Both the position numbers and the translations under genes were made by a program. A DNA stretch of 64,000 nucleotides from Aestuariivivens sediminis (GTDB lineage: Bacteria; Bacteroidota; Bacteroidia; Flavobacteriales; Flavobacteriaceae). Of this stretch, positions 53,795-63,528 are shown piece after piece; within the stretch, counting starts at the first letter, position 1; each line of letters starts with the position of its first letter. The notes beneath the pieces were generated by a model that was not told where the DNA came from, searched no databases, and worked only from the letters and a program-made list of their open reading frames with translations. The DNA lies in the NCBI RefSeq assembly GCF_022662105.1, contig NZ_JAKMCP010000010.1, positions 1 to 64,000 on the forward strand, given 5' to 3'.

Positions 53795-54985
53795 TTGAAT
53801 AAATCTATTTTAAATATTGATATACAAGAATTTATAAATAAAAATATAAATTCTGATATGACTACATTGGCCTTAAAAGGAAGTTCTTTTGAATCGGTAG
53901 AGACTAAAGCTCTTATTGAGCAGATTGAAGCCAAAAGGAAGTGTGAAAAAAAGTTACCCACCTGGTACAATTGTGATCAGATTTATTACCCAAACAAGCT
54001 CCATATTGAGCAGACCTCCTCTGAAATTACAGCAGCGTATAAATCCCGTTTGATCGATGGTCAATCCCTTATTGACATTACAGGTGGTTTTGGGGTGGAT
54101 TGTTATTATTTTGCCACAGGTTTTGAGGAGGTCATCCACTGTGAAATAAATGAGGAATTATCTGAGATCGTTGCTCATAACTTTAAACAATTGGGCTGTA
54201 GTCATGTAAAACCATTAACCACTGATGGTTTAGACTATATAAGAAAGCGTAAAGCGGCATGGGATTGGATTTTTATTGATCCTTCACGAAGACATGATAC
54301 AAAGGGAAAGGTGTTCTTTTTAAAGGATTGCCAACCTAATGTACCCATACATTTAAACCTGCTTTTTAGGCATTCCAAACATATTATGATTAAGACCTCC
54401 CCCCTTTTGGATGTATCGGTCGGGATTAGCGAATTGAGCCATGTTAAAGCCATACATGTTGTCGCGGTTAATAATGAAGTCAAGGAATTATTGTGGATTT
54501 TAGACCGCGATTATCATGGAGACATTGCTATGCATGCGGTAAATCTGAAAGCAGCCGAAACGGAGCGTTTTGATTTTAACTTAAATGAGGAAAAACTGGC
54601 TCGGTTAAGTTACGGTCAACCCGGTACTTATTTATATGAACCCCATGCAGCCATCTTAAAATCCGGTGGGTTTAAAACATTGTCCCAGAGGTTATCCATT
54701 TGCAAATTACATCCCCATTCGCATTTGTATACGAGTGATACCCTTCTCGAATTTCCGGGAAGAACATTTCATATCGAAACCGTCCTACCCTATAACAAAA
54801 AGGACTTTAGGCGTTTAGGGATTAAAAAGGCGAATGTCACCACCAGAAACTTTCCCGAGACCGTAGAACAGATTCGAAAAAAATTGAAGATACAAGACGG
54901 TGGTGCCTACTATTTATTTTTCACCACCGATTACCAAAATAACCTGATTGTAATCATTACCAAAAAACCAGAACACGGAACATAA
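53795..54985 (+). CDS. Class I SAM-dependent methyltransferase (THUMP-like), TTG start
   Basis: A 396-residue protein. The start is TTG at 53795, giving MNKSILNIDIQEFINKNINSDMTTLALKGSSF; I accept it because this N-terminus looks conserved and there is no earlier ATG in the intergenic gap. A methyltransferase core (DGQSLIDITGGFGVDCYYFATGFEEVIHCEINEELSEIVAHNFKQLG) has the DxTGGFGVD motif I. The DPSRRHDTKGKVF block is the catalytic loop region. The C-terminal part (FRRLGIKKANVTTRNFPETVEQIRKKLKIQDGGAYYLFFTT) is an RNA-binding-like domain. Substrate unknown. Confidence 0.82.
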   Translation: MNKSILNIDIQEFINKNINSDMTTLALKGSSFESVETKALIEQIEAKRKCEKKLPTWYNCDQIYYPNKLHIEQTSSEITAAYKSRLIDGQSLIDITGGFGVDCYYFATGFEEVIHCEINEELSEIVAHNFKQLGCSHVKPLTTDGLDYIRKRKAAWDWIFIDPSRRHDTKGKVFFLKDCQPNVPIHLNLLFRHSKHIMIKTSPLLDVSVGISELSHVKAIHVVAVNNEVKELLWILDRDYHGDIAMHAVNLKAAETERFDFNLNEEKLARLSYGQPGTYLYEPHAAILKSGGFKTLSQRLSICKLHPHSHLYTSDTLLEFPGRTFHIETVLPYNKKDFRRLGIKKANVTTRNFPETVEQIRKKLKIQDGGAYYLFFTTDYQNNLIVIITKKPEHGT

Positions 54986-55045
54986 CCTTAATTCAAGGAC
55001 CTAAACAGGCAAGTTCGTGCCCTATATTATGGGTAACATAAGGGA

Positions 55046-56227
55046 TTACCCTACTAAATTTCTTGAAATCCCCAACTCCAGACCTCTTAATTCAGCGAGA
55101 CCTCTTAACCGTCCTATGGCCGAATACCCGGGATTGGTCATCTTACCAAGATCATCCAACATCTGATGGCCATGATCCGGTCTCATGGGAATGGCATGAT
55201 CGGTTCTTCCTTCAATTTTACGTCTTTGTTCTTCTTTTAAGACTTCGTAAACGATAGCAAACATATCGACATCGCCATCTAAATGGTTGGCTTCATAAAA
55301 ATTGCCCATGGCATCCCTCTTGGTACTTCTTAAGTGTAAAAAATGAACCCGATTAGCAAATCGCTTGAACATTTGTATCAAGTCATTATCGGGTCTTACA
55401 CCCAATGATCCTGTACAGAATGTGATTCCGTTAGAGGGTTCCGGAACCTGCTCAAATATATAGGCGTAGTCCGCCTCACTGCTTACTACTCGGGGTAATC
55501 CCAATATGGAATACGGTGGGTCGTCAGGATGAATACACATCAACACGCCAAGTTCAGCCGCGACAGGAATGATTTCCTTAAGAAATAAGACTAGGTGGTT
55601 CTTTAATGTATCAGCGTCTATATTGGCATACGTATCCAGGACCTCTTGAAATTGTTCCAGGGAGTAGCCCTCTTCAGCACCCGGTAAACCGGCGATGATA
55701 TTATTGATTAACTTCTGCTTTTGCGCATCCGACATACTTTTCAAATAGGATTTAGCCCTTTCCTTTTGATCCATGGTATAGGAACGCTCTGCCCCCGGCC
55801 GTTTTAACAAATACAATTCAAATGCAGCAAAGGCGATGATGTCAAATCGAAGGGCCCTGGAACCATCCTCCACTTTAAAATCCAAATCGGTTCTTGTCCA
55901 ATCCAATACAGGCATGAAATTGTAACATATTATTTTTATACCACAATGTGCTAAATGTCGTATACTTTGCTTGTAGTTTTCAATGTATTGCGTATAGTTG
56001 CCAGACCGCGTCTTAATATGCTCATGTACAGGAATACTCTCTACCACGCTCCATTTCAGACCGGCGTCTTCAATGATTTGCTTTCGTTTGTTAATTTCCT
56101 CGATGGTCCAAACGGAGCCATTCGGAATATGATGCAATGCCGAAACAATGCCGGTAGCTCCGGCCTGTTTGATGTCTTCTAACGATACGGGGTCTTTAGG
56201 TCCGTACCAGCGCCATGTTTGTTCCAT
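55046..56227 (-). CDS. uxuA: Mannonate dehydratase
   Basis: A 393-residue enzyme of hexuronate catabolism that converts D-mannonate to 2-keto-3-deoxygluconate. The sequence [37 protein letters not shown] is typical, as are the metal-site residues in [46 protein letters not shown] and [15 protein letters not shown]. Length matches E. coli UxuA (394). It follows the SDR gene by 22 bp, and both are divergent from a LacI regulator; glucuronate-type substrate use is likely. Confidence 0.96.
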   Translation of the reverse strand: MEQTWRWYGPKDPVSLEDIKQAGATGIVSALHHIPNGSVWTIEEINKRKQIIEDAGLKWSVVESIPVHEHIKTRSGNYTQYIENYKQSIRHLAHCGIKIICYNFMPVLDWTRTDLDFKVEDGSRALRFDIIAFAAFELYLLKRPGAERSYTMDQKERAKSYLKSMSDAQKQKLINNIIAGLPGAEEGYSLEQFQEVLDTYANIDADTLKNHLVLFLKEIIPVAAELGVLMCIHPDDPPYSILGLPRVVSSEADYAYIFEQVPEPSNGITFCTGSLGVRPDNDLIQMFKRFANRVHFLHLRSTKRDAMGNFYEANHLDGDVDMFAIVYEVLKEEQRRKIEGRTDHAIPMRPDHGHQMLDDLGKMTNPGYSAIGRLRGLAELRGLELGISRNLVG

Positions 56228-56249
56228 AGTAATTTAATTCTTTTGGGTA

Positions 56250-57077
56250 TTATACCCCACTATAGGCTGCGAATCCACCATCGATAGGTATAACCACACC
56301 GGTTATAAACGAAGAGGCGTCATCGCATAAAAATAAGGTTGAACTTATTAAATCCTCGGGTTCTCCATAACGTCCCATAGGAGTTTGATCGATAATTTGT
56401 TGTCCGCGTTGGGTTAAGCTTCCATCGGTATTTGTCAATAAGGTTCTATTTTGTTCTGTCAGGAAAAATCCGGGAGCCAAAGCATTGACACGGATACCAA
56501 CTTTTGAAAAATGTACGGCCAGCCATTGCGTGAAATTCGATACTGCTGCCTTAGCACCACTATAGGCCGGTATTTTTGTTAACGGTGTAAACGCATTCAT
56601 AGACGAGATATTTAAAATACTGCAACCGGGTTTACCCACCATATCACGAGCAAATATTTGTGTAGGGAGTAAGGTGCCGATAAAGTTTAAATTAAAAACG
56701 AATTTTATCCCTTCGGGATCGAGATCAAAAAAAGTTTTAAAGCCCTCAGTAGTGTTCTTCAAATCGCTTTCTAATAAAAAAGGATTAGAGGTTGTTCCTA
56801 AGGGATGGTTTCCTCCCGCACCATTTATTAAAATATCACAACTCCCCCATTGATCGTTCACTTTCGTTTTAGCCCCTTCCAGGGAACTTTTATCCAAAAC
56901 ATTGGCGGCTAAACCTATGGCTTCACCTCCGTCCTTAAGAATGGCCTCTGCGACCAAGTTGGCCGATTCAAGATTCAAATCCATTACGGCTATTTTGTGA
57001 CCTTTTTTGGCCAGGGCTTTTGCCATCGTACTGCACAAAATACCTCCGCCTCCCGTTATTACTATTACTTTACCCAT
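56250..57077 (-). CDS. SDR-family D-mannonate oxidoreductase
   Basis: A 275-residue short-chain dehydrogenase that most likely interconverts fructuronate and mannonate, feeding UxuA. The cofactor loop is TGGGGILCSTMAKALAKKG, and the catalytic residues are in SILNISSMNAFTPLTKIPAYSGAKAAV (Ser, Tyr, Lys). I chose the ATG at 57077 (MGKVIVITGGGG); the frame is open to 57158 but the extra N-terminus overlaps the operator region. The assignment rests on the neighbouring uxuA; the non-homologous UxuB is replaced by an SDR in many Bacteroidota. Confidence 0.88.
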   Translation of the reverse strand: MGKVIVITGGGGILCSTMAKALAKKGHKIAVMDLNLESANLVAEAILKDGGEAIGLAANVLDKSSLEGAKTKVNDQWGSCDILINGAGGNHPLGTTSNPFLLESDLKNTTEGFKTFFDLDPEGIKFVFNLNFIGTLLPTQIFARDMVGKPGCSILNISSMNAFTPLTKIPAYSGAKAAVSNFTQWLAVHFSKVGIRVNALAPGFFLTEQNRTLLTNTDGSLTQRGQQIIDQTPMGRYGEPEDLISSTLFLCDDASSFITGVVIPIDGGFAAYSGV

Positions 57078-57113
57078 GTTTTTAAGTTTAAACCACACGC
57101 ATTTATTGATGAA

Positions 57114-57159
57114 CGTGTACGCACACGCAAATATAATAAAATTTTCGTGTGCGCACACA
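57114..57159. promoter_or_regulatory. Two LacI-type operators between uxu genes and their regulator
   Basis: Site 1, CGTGTACGCACACG (57114-57127), has arms CGTGT/ACACG. Site 2, CGTGTGCGCACACA (57146-57159), contains the perfect 12-bp palindrome GTGTGCGCACAC. Their centres are 32 bp apart, about three helical turns, so the same face of DNA is used. They lie in the gap between the SDR start (57077) and the regulator start (57247), where both promoters must be. Confidence 0.8.
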
Positions 57160-57246
57160 TTATTAAATTAATTTTATTATTTTGCCAAGAATATGGTCGG
57201 TTTACGGATAACTGGAATCCATATTCTTACAGCATGGTCTATTAAA

Positions 57247-58323
57247 ATGGTTACAATCAAGGATATAGCAAGAGAAGCGCAGGTTTCCGAGGGCACTGTG
57301 GACCGCGTCTTACACAATCGCGGAGGGGTTTCGAAACAAACGGAGACCAAAATTAAGGCTATCCTTAAAAAACATAATTTTACTATTAATCCTGTAGCCA
57401 GTGCACTGGCCTCCAAAAACAAATACCACATCGCGGTTTTAATTCCGAAGTTTAGTGATACCGATATATTCTGGAAATCTCCCTACATGGGGATCCAAAA
57501 AGCAGCCCATGACTATAGAAGCTTTGGCATTGACGTCCGTTTTTATCGGTTTGACCAATATGATTCCCGTTCCTATGAAAATCATTTTAAAGCCTTACTT
57601 AGAACAACACCTTCCATCGTCCTTGTTGTGCCGTTATTTCTGAAAGAAACCAAACGGTTTGTTGGTGAACTTGAGCAGCAAAGCATTCCGTATATGTTTT
57701 TGAATATTGATGTCCAGGGGTTTCATAACATGACCTTTATTGGGCAGGACTCGTATACCGCCGGGTACTTAGCAGGCAAATTGATGCATTCCATTTTTTC
57801 TGAAGACACCAATGTCTTAATTATTCATTCCAAGCATAATACTTCAGTAAACCAAACGGTTTCAAAGAGAATTGAAGGGTTTACCGATTTTTTTGCAAAA
57901 CAGCATTTTAAAAACCGTCCTTTAATTTTAAAAATTGACGCCTTTAACACCTCAAAGGAAACCAAAGCGGCCATTACAACGTTTCTAAAAAAGCATCCTA
58001 AGGTGAAGGGCCTGTTTATTCCATCCAGTCGAATCAATATCATAGTTGATTGTATTGCCCCTGCCCTATTGAAGCACTATAGAATGATTGGGTTTGACAA
58101 TACTCCAAAAAATATTGAATGTCTGGAAAATGAATCCGTCTCCTTTTTAATATCGCAGAAACCTTTCGATCAGGGTTACGAATCCATACAAGTCATGGCA
58201 GACTATCTGCTAAAGAAGAAAATCCCAAATGACAAAATATACCTTCCCATTGATATTTTAACAAAAGAGAATGTGAAATACAACGAGCGTAACGAGTTGT
58301 TATTTGAAATGGGGAATCTGTAA
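57247..58323 (+). CDS. LacI family transcriptional regulator (hexuronate genes)
   Basis: A 358-residue DNA-binding protein. I chose the ATG at 57247 (MVTIKDIAREAQVSEGTVDRVLHNRGGVSKQTETKI), where the LacI helix-turn-helix starts; the open frame to 57193 is not family-like. The ligand-binding periplasmic-binding-protein-type domain follows (IAVLIPKFSDTDIFWKSPYMGIQKAAHDY ...). It lies divergent to the uxu genes with two palindromic operators in between, so it probably represses or activates them in response to a hexuronate-derived sugar acid. TVDRVLH replaces the common TVSRVLN, which may explain the GTGTGCGCACAC rather than the usual operator. Confidence 0.93.
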   Translation: MVTIKDIAREAQVSEGTVDRVLHNRGGVSKQTETKIKAILKKHNFTINPVASALASKNKYHIAVLIPKFSDTDIFWKSPYMGIQKAAHDYRSFGIDVRFYRFDQYDSRSYENHFKALLRTTPSIVLVVPLFLKETKRFVGELEQQSIPYMFLNIDVQGFHNMTFIGQDSYTAGYLAGKLMHSIFSEDTNVLIIHSKHNTSVNQTVSKRIEGFTDFFAKQHFKNRPLILKIDAFNTSKETKAAITTFLKKHPKVKGLFIPSSRINIIVDCIAPALLKHYRMIGFDNTPKNIECLENESVSFLISQKPFDQGYESIQVMADYLLKKKIPNDKIYLPIDILTKENVKYNERNELLFEMGNL

Positions 58324-58458
58324 ATCGGTTAACCTTACTGAAAATACCGCTATCGCAATGTCGACAGCCGAAGAATCCCTGTACGTTCTGACTTGGGGTT
58401 TGTTTTTAGATTAAAGTTCGTAAACATGTCGAACACCTTCGGATTAGAACGGCTTATA

Positions 58459-58866
58459 TTATACCGCCTGGGTGAGGTAGAAATTAATAATATCGGCGGT
58501 TGAGACGATTCCTACTAATTTGTCCTCTTCCAGAATGGGAACGGCATGATAGTATTGCGTAGACAACACTTTTGCGACATCTTCAACACTCGCCTCTGTA
58601 GTTAAATAAAAAGGCTTTGGGGTCATGATATCCTTCACCTTTAAGCTCTTATAAACCTCTTGATCATCATTCATTCCGGCTCCGGAGATATTATACATAA
58701 AATCCACTAAACTCACCATTCCAACTAATTTATCATCCTGCAAAACAGGAATGTGATGGTGCCATTTTTTCTTTTCATAGATATGTTTTACATCCAAAAG
58801 ATCTTGATTTGGAGTAACATAAACGACTTCTTTGGTCATTACCGGTACTACAGAATTCCTTTTCAT
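58459..58866 (-). CDS. CBS domain pair protein
   Basis: A 135-residue cytosolic protein made only of two tandem CBS motifs (MTKEVVYVTPNQDLLDVKHIYEKKKWHHHIPVLQDDKLVGMVSLVDFM and MTPKPFYLTTEASVEDVAKVLSTQYYHAVPILEEDKLVGIVSTADIINF). These bind adenosyl nucleotides and usually regulate partner proteins. No partner is adjacent; convergent with the LacI gene. Confidence 0.9.
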   Translation of the reverse strand: MKRNSVVPVMTKEVVYVTPNQDLLDVKHIYEKKKWHHHIPVLQDDKLVGMVSLVDFMYNISGAGMNDDQEVYKSLKVKDIMTPKPFYLTTEASVEDVAKVLSTQYYHAVPILEEDKLVGIVSTADIINFYLTQAV

Positions 58867-59000
58867 TTCGTGAAATATTAATGGGTTATCGTTCTCCTTT
58901 TAAAATTAACCCATAGGTATCCGTTCTAAAATGATTTAGATCATATTACATCAAAGAATTTGTTAATACATTTAATACTGGTTACTTTAAATAATGAGTC

Positions 59001-59369
59001 ATGAAAACGAAAACAATATTGGAGTTGCTCACCTTAAGTTCTAGTATATATGTCCTGGCCAGAGACACTAAATTTTTAGATAAAATAAACGAGCTTTCCG
59101 AAAAAGGAAAAAACAACATTAACAAATCAATGGCTGAAACCCTGGTGGATGAGAATGGTAATGAACTAGAATTTATGGATCGGGTCATTTTAAAAGTTCA
59201 TGAACTTAAAGAAGAACTTCATGATAAGATAGAAGAACTGGTTGCCGAATTTTACAAAAAAATAAACATAGCGCATATAGATGAAATCAAGGCCTTAAAC
59301 CAACAAATTGAAAAGTTAGACAGTACCGTGGCGCTATTGGAGGCCAGATTAAATAAATTGGAAGCTTAG
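59001..59369 (+). CDS. Small coiled-coil protein preceding the UbiB-family gene
   Basis: A 122-residue protein. An N-terminal hydrophobic stretch (ILELLTLSSSIYVLA) is followed by two helices with heptad pattern, ending ALNQQIEKLDSTVALLEARLNKLEA, a classical coiled coil. It resembles phasin- or PhaI-type granule/lipid-associated proteins in composition, but I cannot assign it. It stops 2 bp before the UbiB start, so is cotranscribed. Confidence 0.65.
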   Translation: MKTKTILELLTLSSSIYVLARDTKFLDKINELSEKGKNNINKSMAETLVDENGNELEFMDRVILKVHELKEELHDKIEELVAEFYKKINIAHIDEIKALNQQIEKLDSTVALLEARLNKLEA

Positions 59370-59371
59370 AC

Positions 59372-61075
59372 ATGGGGGTCATTAGTGATACTATTAAAAG
59401 ATTAAAATCCATCTCTAGATATAATCAAATTCTTAAGGTCCTAATGAAATATGGTTTTGAGGATTTTGTTCAATATCTGGAGGAAAACAGTCATTATAGA
59501 ATTGTCCAGAAACTAATTCCGAATACCACAAAGAAACGCGTTGCCAAGTATAGTAAATGGGCTAAAATGAGGCTGGTATGTGAAGAATTGGGACCTACCT
59601 TTGTGAAATTTGGACAAATTTTAAGCAATAGGCCGGATCTGGTCCCTCTGGAATTAACCTTTGAGTTAGAAAAATTACAGGATCATGTGCCCCATATGTC
59701 CGAAACTATGGCCAAGTCTGTTGTGGAAACGGAATTAAATAATAAGGTGGAACACTTATTTGCCTGGTTCGAACCCATTCCTTTTGCATCTGCTTCTGTG
59801 GCACAGGTGCATAAAGTTACCTTACATTCCGGTAAACGCATTGCTTTAAAGATACAGCGACCCGGCATATATGAGGTGATAATTGAGGACATTAAGGTGA
59901 TGTATAGAATTGCCCATCTCATAGAAAGACGAATACCATCCTTAAAAAGTTTTGATCCCGTGGGTCTGGTTAAAAATTTTGAAGCTTCCATCTTAAAGGA
60001 ACTCGATTTTATTCATGAGTCCATTAACGTACAAAGGTTTTATAATAACCTCGCAAAGGATAATTCATTAGAACAATTTGCACGGGCACCCAAAGTATAC
60101 CAAGAATTTACTACCTCAAAAGTTTTGGCTCTCGAATTTATTTCAGGCATAAAAATTGACAAAATTGAGGAACTGAAATCCCATGACATAGATATCAAGG
60201 TTACGGCCCGGCGTCTGGCCATTAGCTTTTTTAAACAGATTTTTGAATACGGGTTCTTTCATGCCGATCCGCATCCGGGGAATTTACTGGTCCTTCCCAA
60301 TAATCATATTGGTTATTTGGATTTTGGTATGATGGGAAGTATGTTGCCCAGGGATATTTTAATTTTTGGAAAGTTATTTATAGCCATTAGCAACAAGGAT
60401 GTAAAAAAATTAATTAGAGTTTTGCAACAACTGTCGAACAATGCCGCTATTCTAAACCGACGCGATTTGGAACTTGACATTAACGAGTTTATAGAAAAAT
60501 ATTACGTGAGAGATGTCCATAAAAATGAAATGAGCACCATATTAATGGAACTGAAGGACATTATTATTGCACACGGATTAAAAGTTCCGACCTATTTTTT
60601 CCTTTTTGCAAGAGCTTTGGTAACCATTGAAGGGGTTCTTGATAAATTGGATCCTAATTTAGAGCAATTTGAAATGGTAAAACCCTATCTAAGAAATAGT
60701 GTCTCAAAACGATACCACCCCATTACTATGGGTATGAAAATTGTTAATTCCATTGTTGAACTTACAGATTACATAGATGAATTTCCAATGGACTTAAAGA
60801 ATGCCATACGTAAAATAAATTCGGGCCAAATCAAGGTAGATTTAACCCACAAGGGCATAGACCCCATGGTACACACCCTTCAAAGAATAACCAAACAACT
60901 CATTGCGGCCTTTATTATGGTGGCATTAATAATCGGAGCCTCCCTATTTATTATTTTTGAAATAAGTCCGCTTTGGAAAGGGATTTCTATATTGGGTATG
61001 GCTAGTTTTGCTCTGGCTGTAACTTTGGGCTTTGGAATGGTAACGAATATTAAAAAAGGGGATTATGATTATTGA
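59372..61075 (+). CDS. UbiB/ABC1 family atypical protein kinase
   Basis: A 567-residue protein of the UbiB/COQ8 family, which supports quinone biosynthesis or lipid homeostasis. Family motifs are KxGQ in TFVKFGQILSNRPDLVP, the ASASVAQVH loop (alanine-rich, replacing the Gly-rich loop), HADPHPGNLLV (catalytic) and LDFGMMG. Two C-terminal transmembrane helices (IAAFIMVALIIGASLFIIF and GISILGMASFALAVTLGFGM) anchor it in the membrane. No other ubiquinone or menaquinone genes are adjacent. Confidence 0.92.
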   Translation: MGVISDTIKRLKSISRYNQILKVLMKYGFEDFVQYLEENSHYRIVQKLIPNTTKKRVAKYSKWAKMRLVCEELGPTFVKFGQILSNRPDLVPLELTFELEKLQDHVPHMSETMAKSVVETELNNKVEHLFAWFEPIPFASASVAQVHKVTLHSGKRIALKIQRPGIYEVIIEDIKVMYRIAHLIERRIPSLKSFDPVGLVKNFEASILKELDFIHESINVQRFYNNLAKDNSLEQFARAPKVYQEFTTSKVLALEFISGIKIDKIEELKSHDIDIKVTARRLAISFFKQIFEYGFFHADPHPGNLLVLPNNHIGYLDFGMMGSMLPRDILIFGKLFIAISNKDVKKLIRVLQQLSNNAAILNRRDLELDINEFIEKYYVRDVHKNEMSTILMELKDIIIAHGLKVPTYFFLFARALVTIEGVLDKLDPNLEQFEMVKPYLRNSVSKRYHPITMGMKIVNSIVELTDYIDEFPMDLKNAIRKINSGQIKVDLTHKGIDPMVHTLQRITKQLIAAFIMVALIIGASLFIIFEISPLWKGISILGMASFALAVTLGFGMVTNIKKGDYDY

Positions 61076-61102
61076 TCCTAAGTTCTTGGTTTTAAATCAA
61101 CA

Positions 61103-61130
61103 AAAGCGCACCGGATATCCGGTGCGCTTT
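61103..61130. terminator. Perfect palindrome, bidirectional terminator
   Basis: A 28-bp perfect palindrome with arms AAAGCGCACCGGAT and ATCCGGTGCGCTTT forms a 12-14-bp stem. It lies between the convergent ends of the UbiB-family gene (61075) and the coiled-coil gene (61141), so it can terminate both. The T-run on each side is short (CTTT). Confidence 0.8.
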
Positions 61131-61140
61131 AGCATGATGT

Positions 61141-61743
61141 TTAAGACTTTGAAAATGCTTTTTTAAAATGCCCATAGGCTTCAGATATTTCATTTTGGAA
61201 ATGTTCAAACCGGGTTTCTTCCTTTTTTCCGGTATATTTTCCCCTTAATTTATCTATAAAAGAATTAAAGTCCTGCTTTCCTTTTTCAAAAGACTCTTTG
61301 GCTACGTTGGTATCTTTTTTAAACTTTTGCTCTAAAATCTCCAACTGAATTTTAAATTGTTCAATTTCAATGAGTGTTAAGGCGTACATTCTATTTAAAG
61401 TTTCATTGGTTTTAATTTTTACTTCAATATCATGTAATAGTAAAAGCAATTGTTTTTTTTGCTTTTTAAAAACATCCTTAGTTTCCGCCTTGCCTAACGC
61501 TAATTGCACCCGAAGCTCATCAAATTTGGTATGAAGCTCTTCAATGTTTTCTTTAATAGGTTTTATTTTTTCTTCACTTTCATGGAGATAACGGTTAAAT
61601 TTCTTTTTGACTTCTTCAAACTTATCTTTGGCCTCTGCTTTACCCAAAGCAGCTTTTACCTGGAATTCCTCTAATTCAACGGCCGACTTTCGAAGAGCCC
61701 TGATTAATTTATCTACAAATTGAATATCTGCTTTATTTTTCAT
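61141..61743 (-). CDS. Coiled-coil protein with internal duplication
   Basis: A 200-residue protein starting at the ATG at 61743 (MKNKADIQFVDKLIRALRKSAVELEEFQ); the open frame extends 18 codons upstream but is hydrophobic and non-coding-like. It is nearly all charged helix. Two units, AALGKAEAKDKFEEVKKKFNRYL and LALGKAETKDVFKKQKKQLLLLL, show an internal duplication, with a weaker third part near EILEQKFKKDTNVAKESFEKGKQDF. No known function. It may interact with membranes or other helices like apolipoprotein- or stress-type proteins. Confidence 0.65.
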   Translation of the reverse strand: MKNKADIQFVDKLIRALRKSAVELEEFQVKAALGKAEAKDKFEEVKKKFNRYLHESEEKIKPIKENIEELHTKFDELRVQLALGKAETKDVFKKQKKQLLLLLHDIEVKIKTNETLNRMYALTLIEIEQFKIQLEILEQKFKKDTNVAKESFEKGKQDFNSFIDKLRGKYTGKKEETRFEHFQNEISEAYGHFKKAFSKS

Positions 61744-61961
61744 GATAATAAGATTTATGATTAGCTTAAATATCCAAACAATATAGACTTTATACAATGA
61801 TGCCTATCAGTTTTCCTTTGTTGCAATGGTTATCCTCTTACCCCGAAGAAACATGGATTAACTGCTATTCCAAACTAAACATTCAACTATAACTTCATGA
61901 TTTTAATCATTTTATATGTAGTAGTGTTATCCTAACTTTAAAAATTAGGAATACAAATTTT

Positions 61962-62732
61962 ATGATGAATTTAATTCTAATAAAGTCATTCTTCGTCGAA
62001 ATCGGTGAACTCGCTTATTTTGCCAGAAGATTTTTTAAAGAACTTGTTAAAAAACCATTTGAATTTAGTGAGTTTTTAAAGCAATGCTTTCATATTGGAA
62101 ACAGATCATTTCTTTTGGTGGGGGTTACGGCTTTTATTATTGGTTTGGTCATCACTTTACAGACACGACCAACATTAGAGGAGTTTGGGGCTGAATCATG
62201 GATGCCTTCCATGGTAAGCATATCCATTATAAGAGAAGTGGGCCCTGTTATTATAGCGCTGACATTCGCCGGACGCATCGCTTCTGGAATAGGTGCGGAA
62301 CTAGGTTCTATGCGAGTGACAGAACAAATTGATGCCATGGAGGTTTCGGGAACCAATCCTTTTAATTTCTTGGTTGTTACCCGAGTTTTGGCCGCTACGC
62401 TGATGCTGCCTATTTTGGTCATTCTGGGCGATGCCATTGCCCTCTATGGTTCTTATATTGTAGAACACCTAAAAGGCGATGTGTCTTTCCAATTATATTT
62501 TAACAAGGTATTCAATGCCTTGGAATTCGGGGATATCATTCCAGCTACGGTTAAAACTTATTTTTTCGGATTTGCAATCGGATTGGTTGGCTGTTTTAAA
62601 GGGTATAATTGTAATAAAGGCACGGTTGGCGTAGGTAAAGCGGCTAATTCTGCAGTGGTTTTTTCATCGATGCTATTATTTATTATTGACTTTATAGCCG
62701 TATTTGTAACCGATATATTTTTTGAAATTTAA
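61962..62732 (+). CDS. mlaE: MlaE-type ABC transporter permease
   Basis: A 256-residue membrane permease of the MCE-associated lipid transport system. Five transmembrane segments lie along the sequence with the typical motif (LTFAGRIASGIGAELGSMRVTEQIDAMEVSGTNPFNFLVVTRVLAATLMLPILVI) and GLVGCFKGYNCNKGTVGVGKAANSAVV near the C-terminus. It works with the ATPase 2 bp downstream and the MCE protein after that to move phospholipids between membranes. The start is ATGATG; either Met is possible. Confidence 0.94.
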   Translation: MMNLILIKSFFVEIGELAYFARRFFKELVKKPFEFSEFLKQCFHIGNRSFLLVGVTAFIIGLVITLQTRPTLEEFGAESWMPSMVSISIIREVGPVIIALTFAGRIASGIGAELGSMRVTEQIDAMEVSGTNPFNFLVVTRVLAATLMLPILVILGDAIALYGSYIVEHLKGDVSFQLYFNKVFNALEFGDIIPATVKTYFFGFAIGLVGCFKGYNCNKGTVGVGKAANSAVVFSSMLLFIIDFIAVFVTDIFFEI

Positions 62733-62734
62733 TC

Positions 62735-63514
62735 ATGACGCAATCACTCAACATAAAAGACTCCAAAACCTCTTTACCAATTAAAAGTCCCATACTTGAG
62801 ATTAAGGATTTAAAAAAATCATTTGGGAAAAATCATGTTTTAAATGGATTCAATTTAGAACTTTTTGAAGGTGAAAATGTCGTAATTATGGGCAGGTCAG
62901 GATCCGGTAAATCTGTAATGATAAAATGCCTGGTAGGGTTATTGGAACCTGATTCCGGAAGTATTAAAGTCATGGGTAAAGATATTAGTACGCTAAACCC
63001 ATTCGATTTAAATGCATTGCGTACCGACATAGGTTTTCTATTTCAGGGCAGCGCCTTGTATGACTCCATGACGGTAAGGGAGAATTTGGAATTTCCGTTA
63101 CGACGCCATAAACGCAAATTTGAACAAGGGACTAATACTACTGATCTCGTTATTGAAGTCCTGGAAAGTGTGGGATTGGTCGATGCTATAGACTTAATGC
63201 CAGCGGAGCTCTCAGGAGGTATGCAAAGACGTGTGGCTCTGGCAAGAACCTTAATATTAAAGCCCAAAATTATTTTATACGACGAACCCACAAGTGGTTT
63301 AGACCCTATTACCGCTAAAGAGATCATTGAACTTATGAGACGTGTTCAGCATCAATACAAAACCTCATCACTGATAATAACACATGATGTAGACTGTGCC
63401 CGTGTGGTATCAGAACGCATTATTTTGTTGATAGATGGAATTAACTACTTGGAAGGAAATTTTGAACAGTTAAAACATTCAAAGGACGAAAAGGTTAAGG
63501 CTTTCTTTAAATAA
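62735..63514 (+). CDS. mlaF: MlaF-type ABC transporter ATP-binding protein
   Basis: A 259-residue ATPase. Walker A is GRSGSGKS (about residue 52), the Q-loop follows (LFQGSALYDSMTV), the signature is LSGGMQRRVALART, Walker B is IILYDEPTSGLDP and the switch His is in ITHDVD. It powers the MlaE-type permease and belongs to the same operon (2 bp from mlaE, 15 bp before the MCE gene). Confidence 0.95.
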   Translation: MTQSLNIKDSKTSLPIKSPILEIKDLKKSFGKNHVLNGFNLELFEGENVVIMGRSGSGKSVMIKCLVGLLEPDSGSIKVMGKDISTLNPFDLNALRTDIGFLFQGSALYDSMTVRENLEFPLRRHKRKFEQGTNTTDLVIEVLESVGLVDAIDLMPAELSGGMQRRVALARTLILKPKIILYDEPTSGLDPITAKEIIELMRRVQHQYKTSSLIITHDVDCARVVSERIILLIDGINYLEGNFEQLKHSKDEKVKAFFK

Positions 63515-63528
63515 AAAAACGTGGTGTC

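Noticed and set aside
55016-55050. Terminator between the methyltransferase gene and uxuA
   Set aside because: GGCA-AGTTCG-TGCC and GGGTAA/TTACCC can form weak stems, but no T-run follows and the second overlaps the uxuA end.
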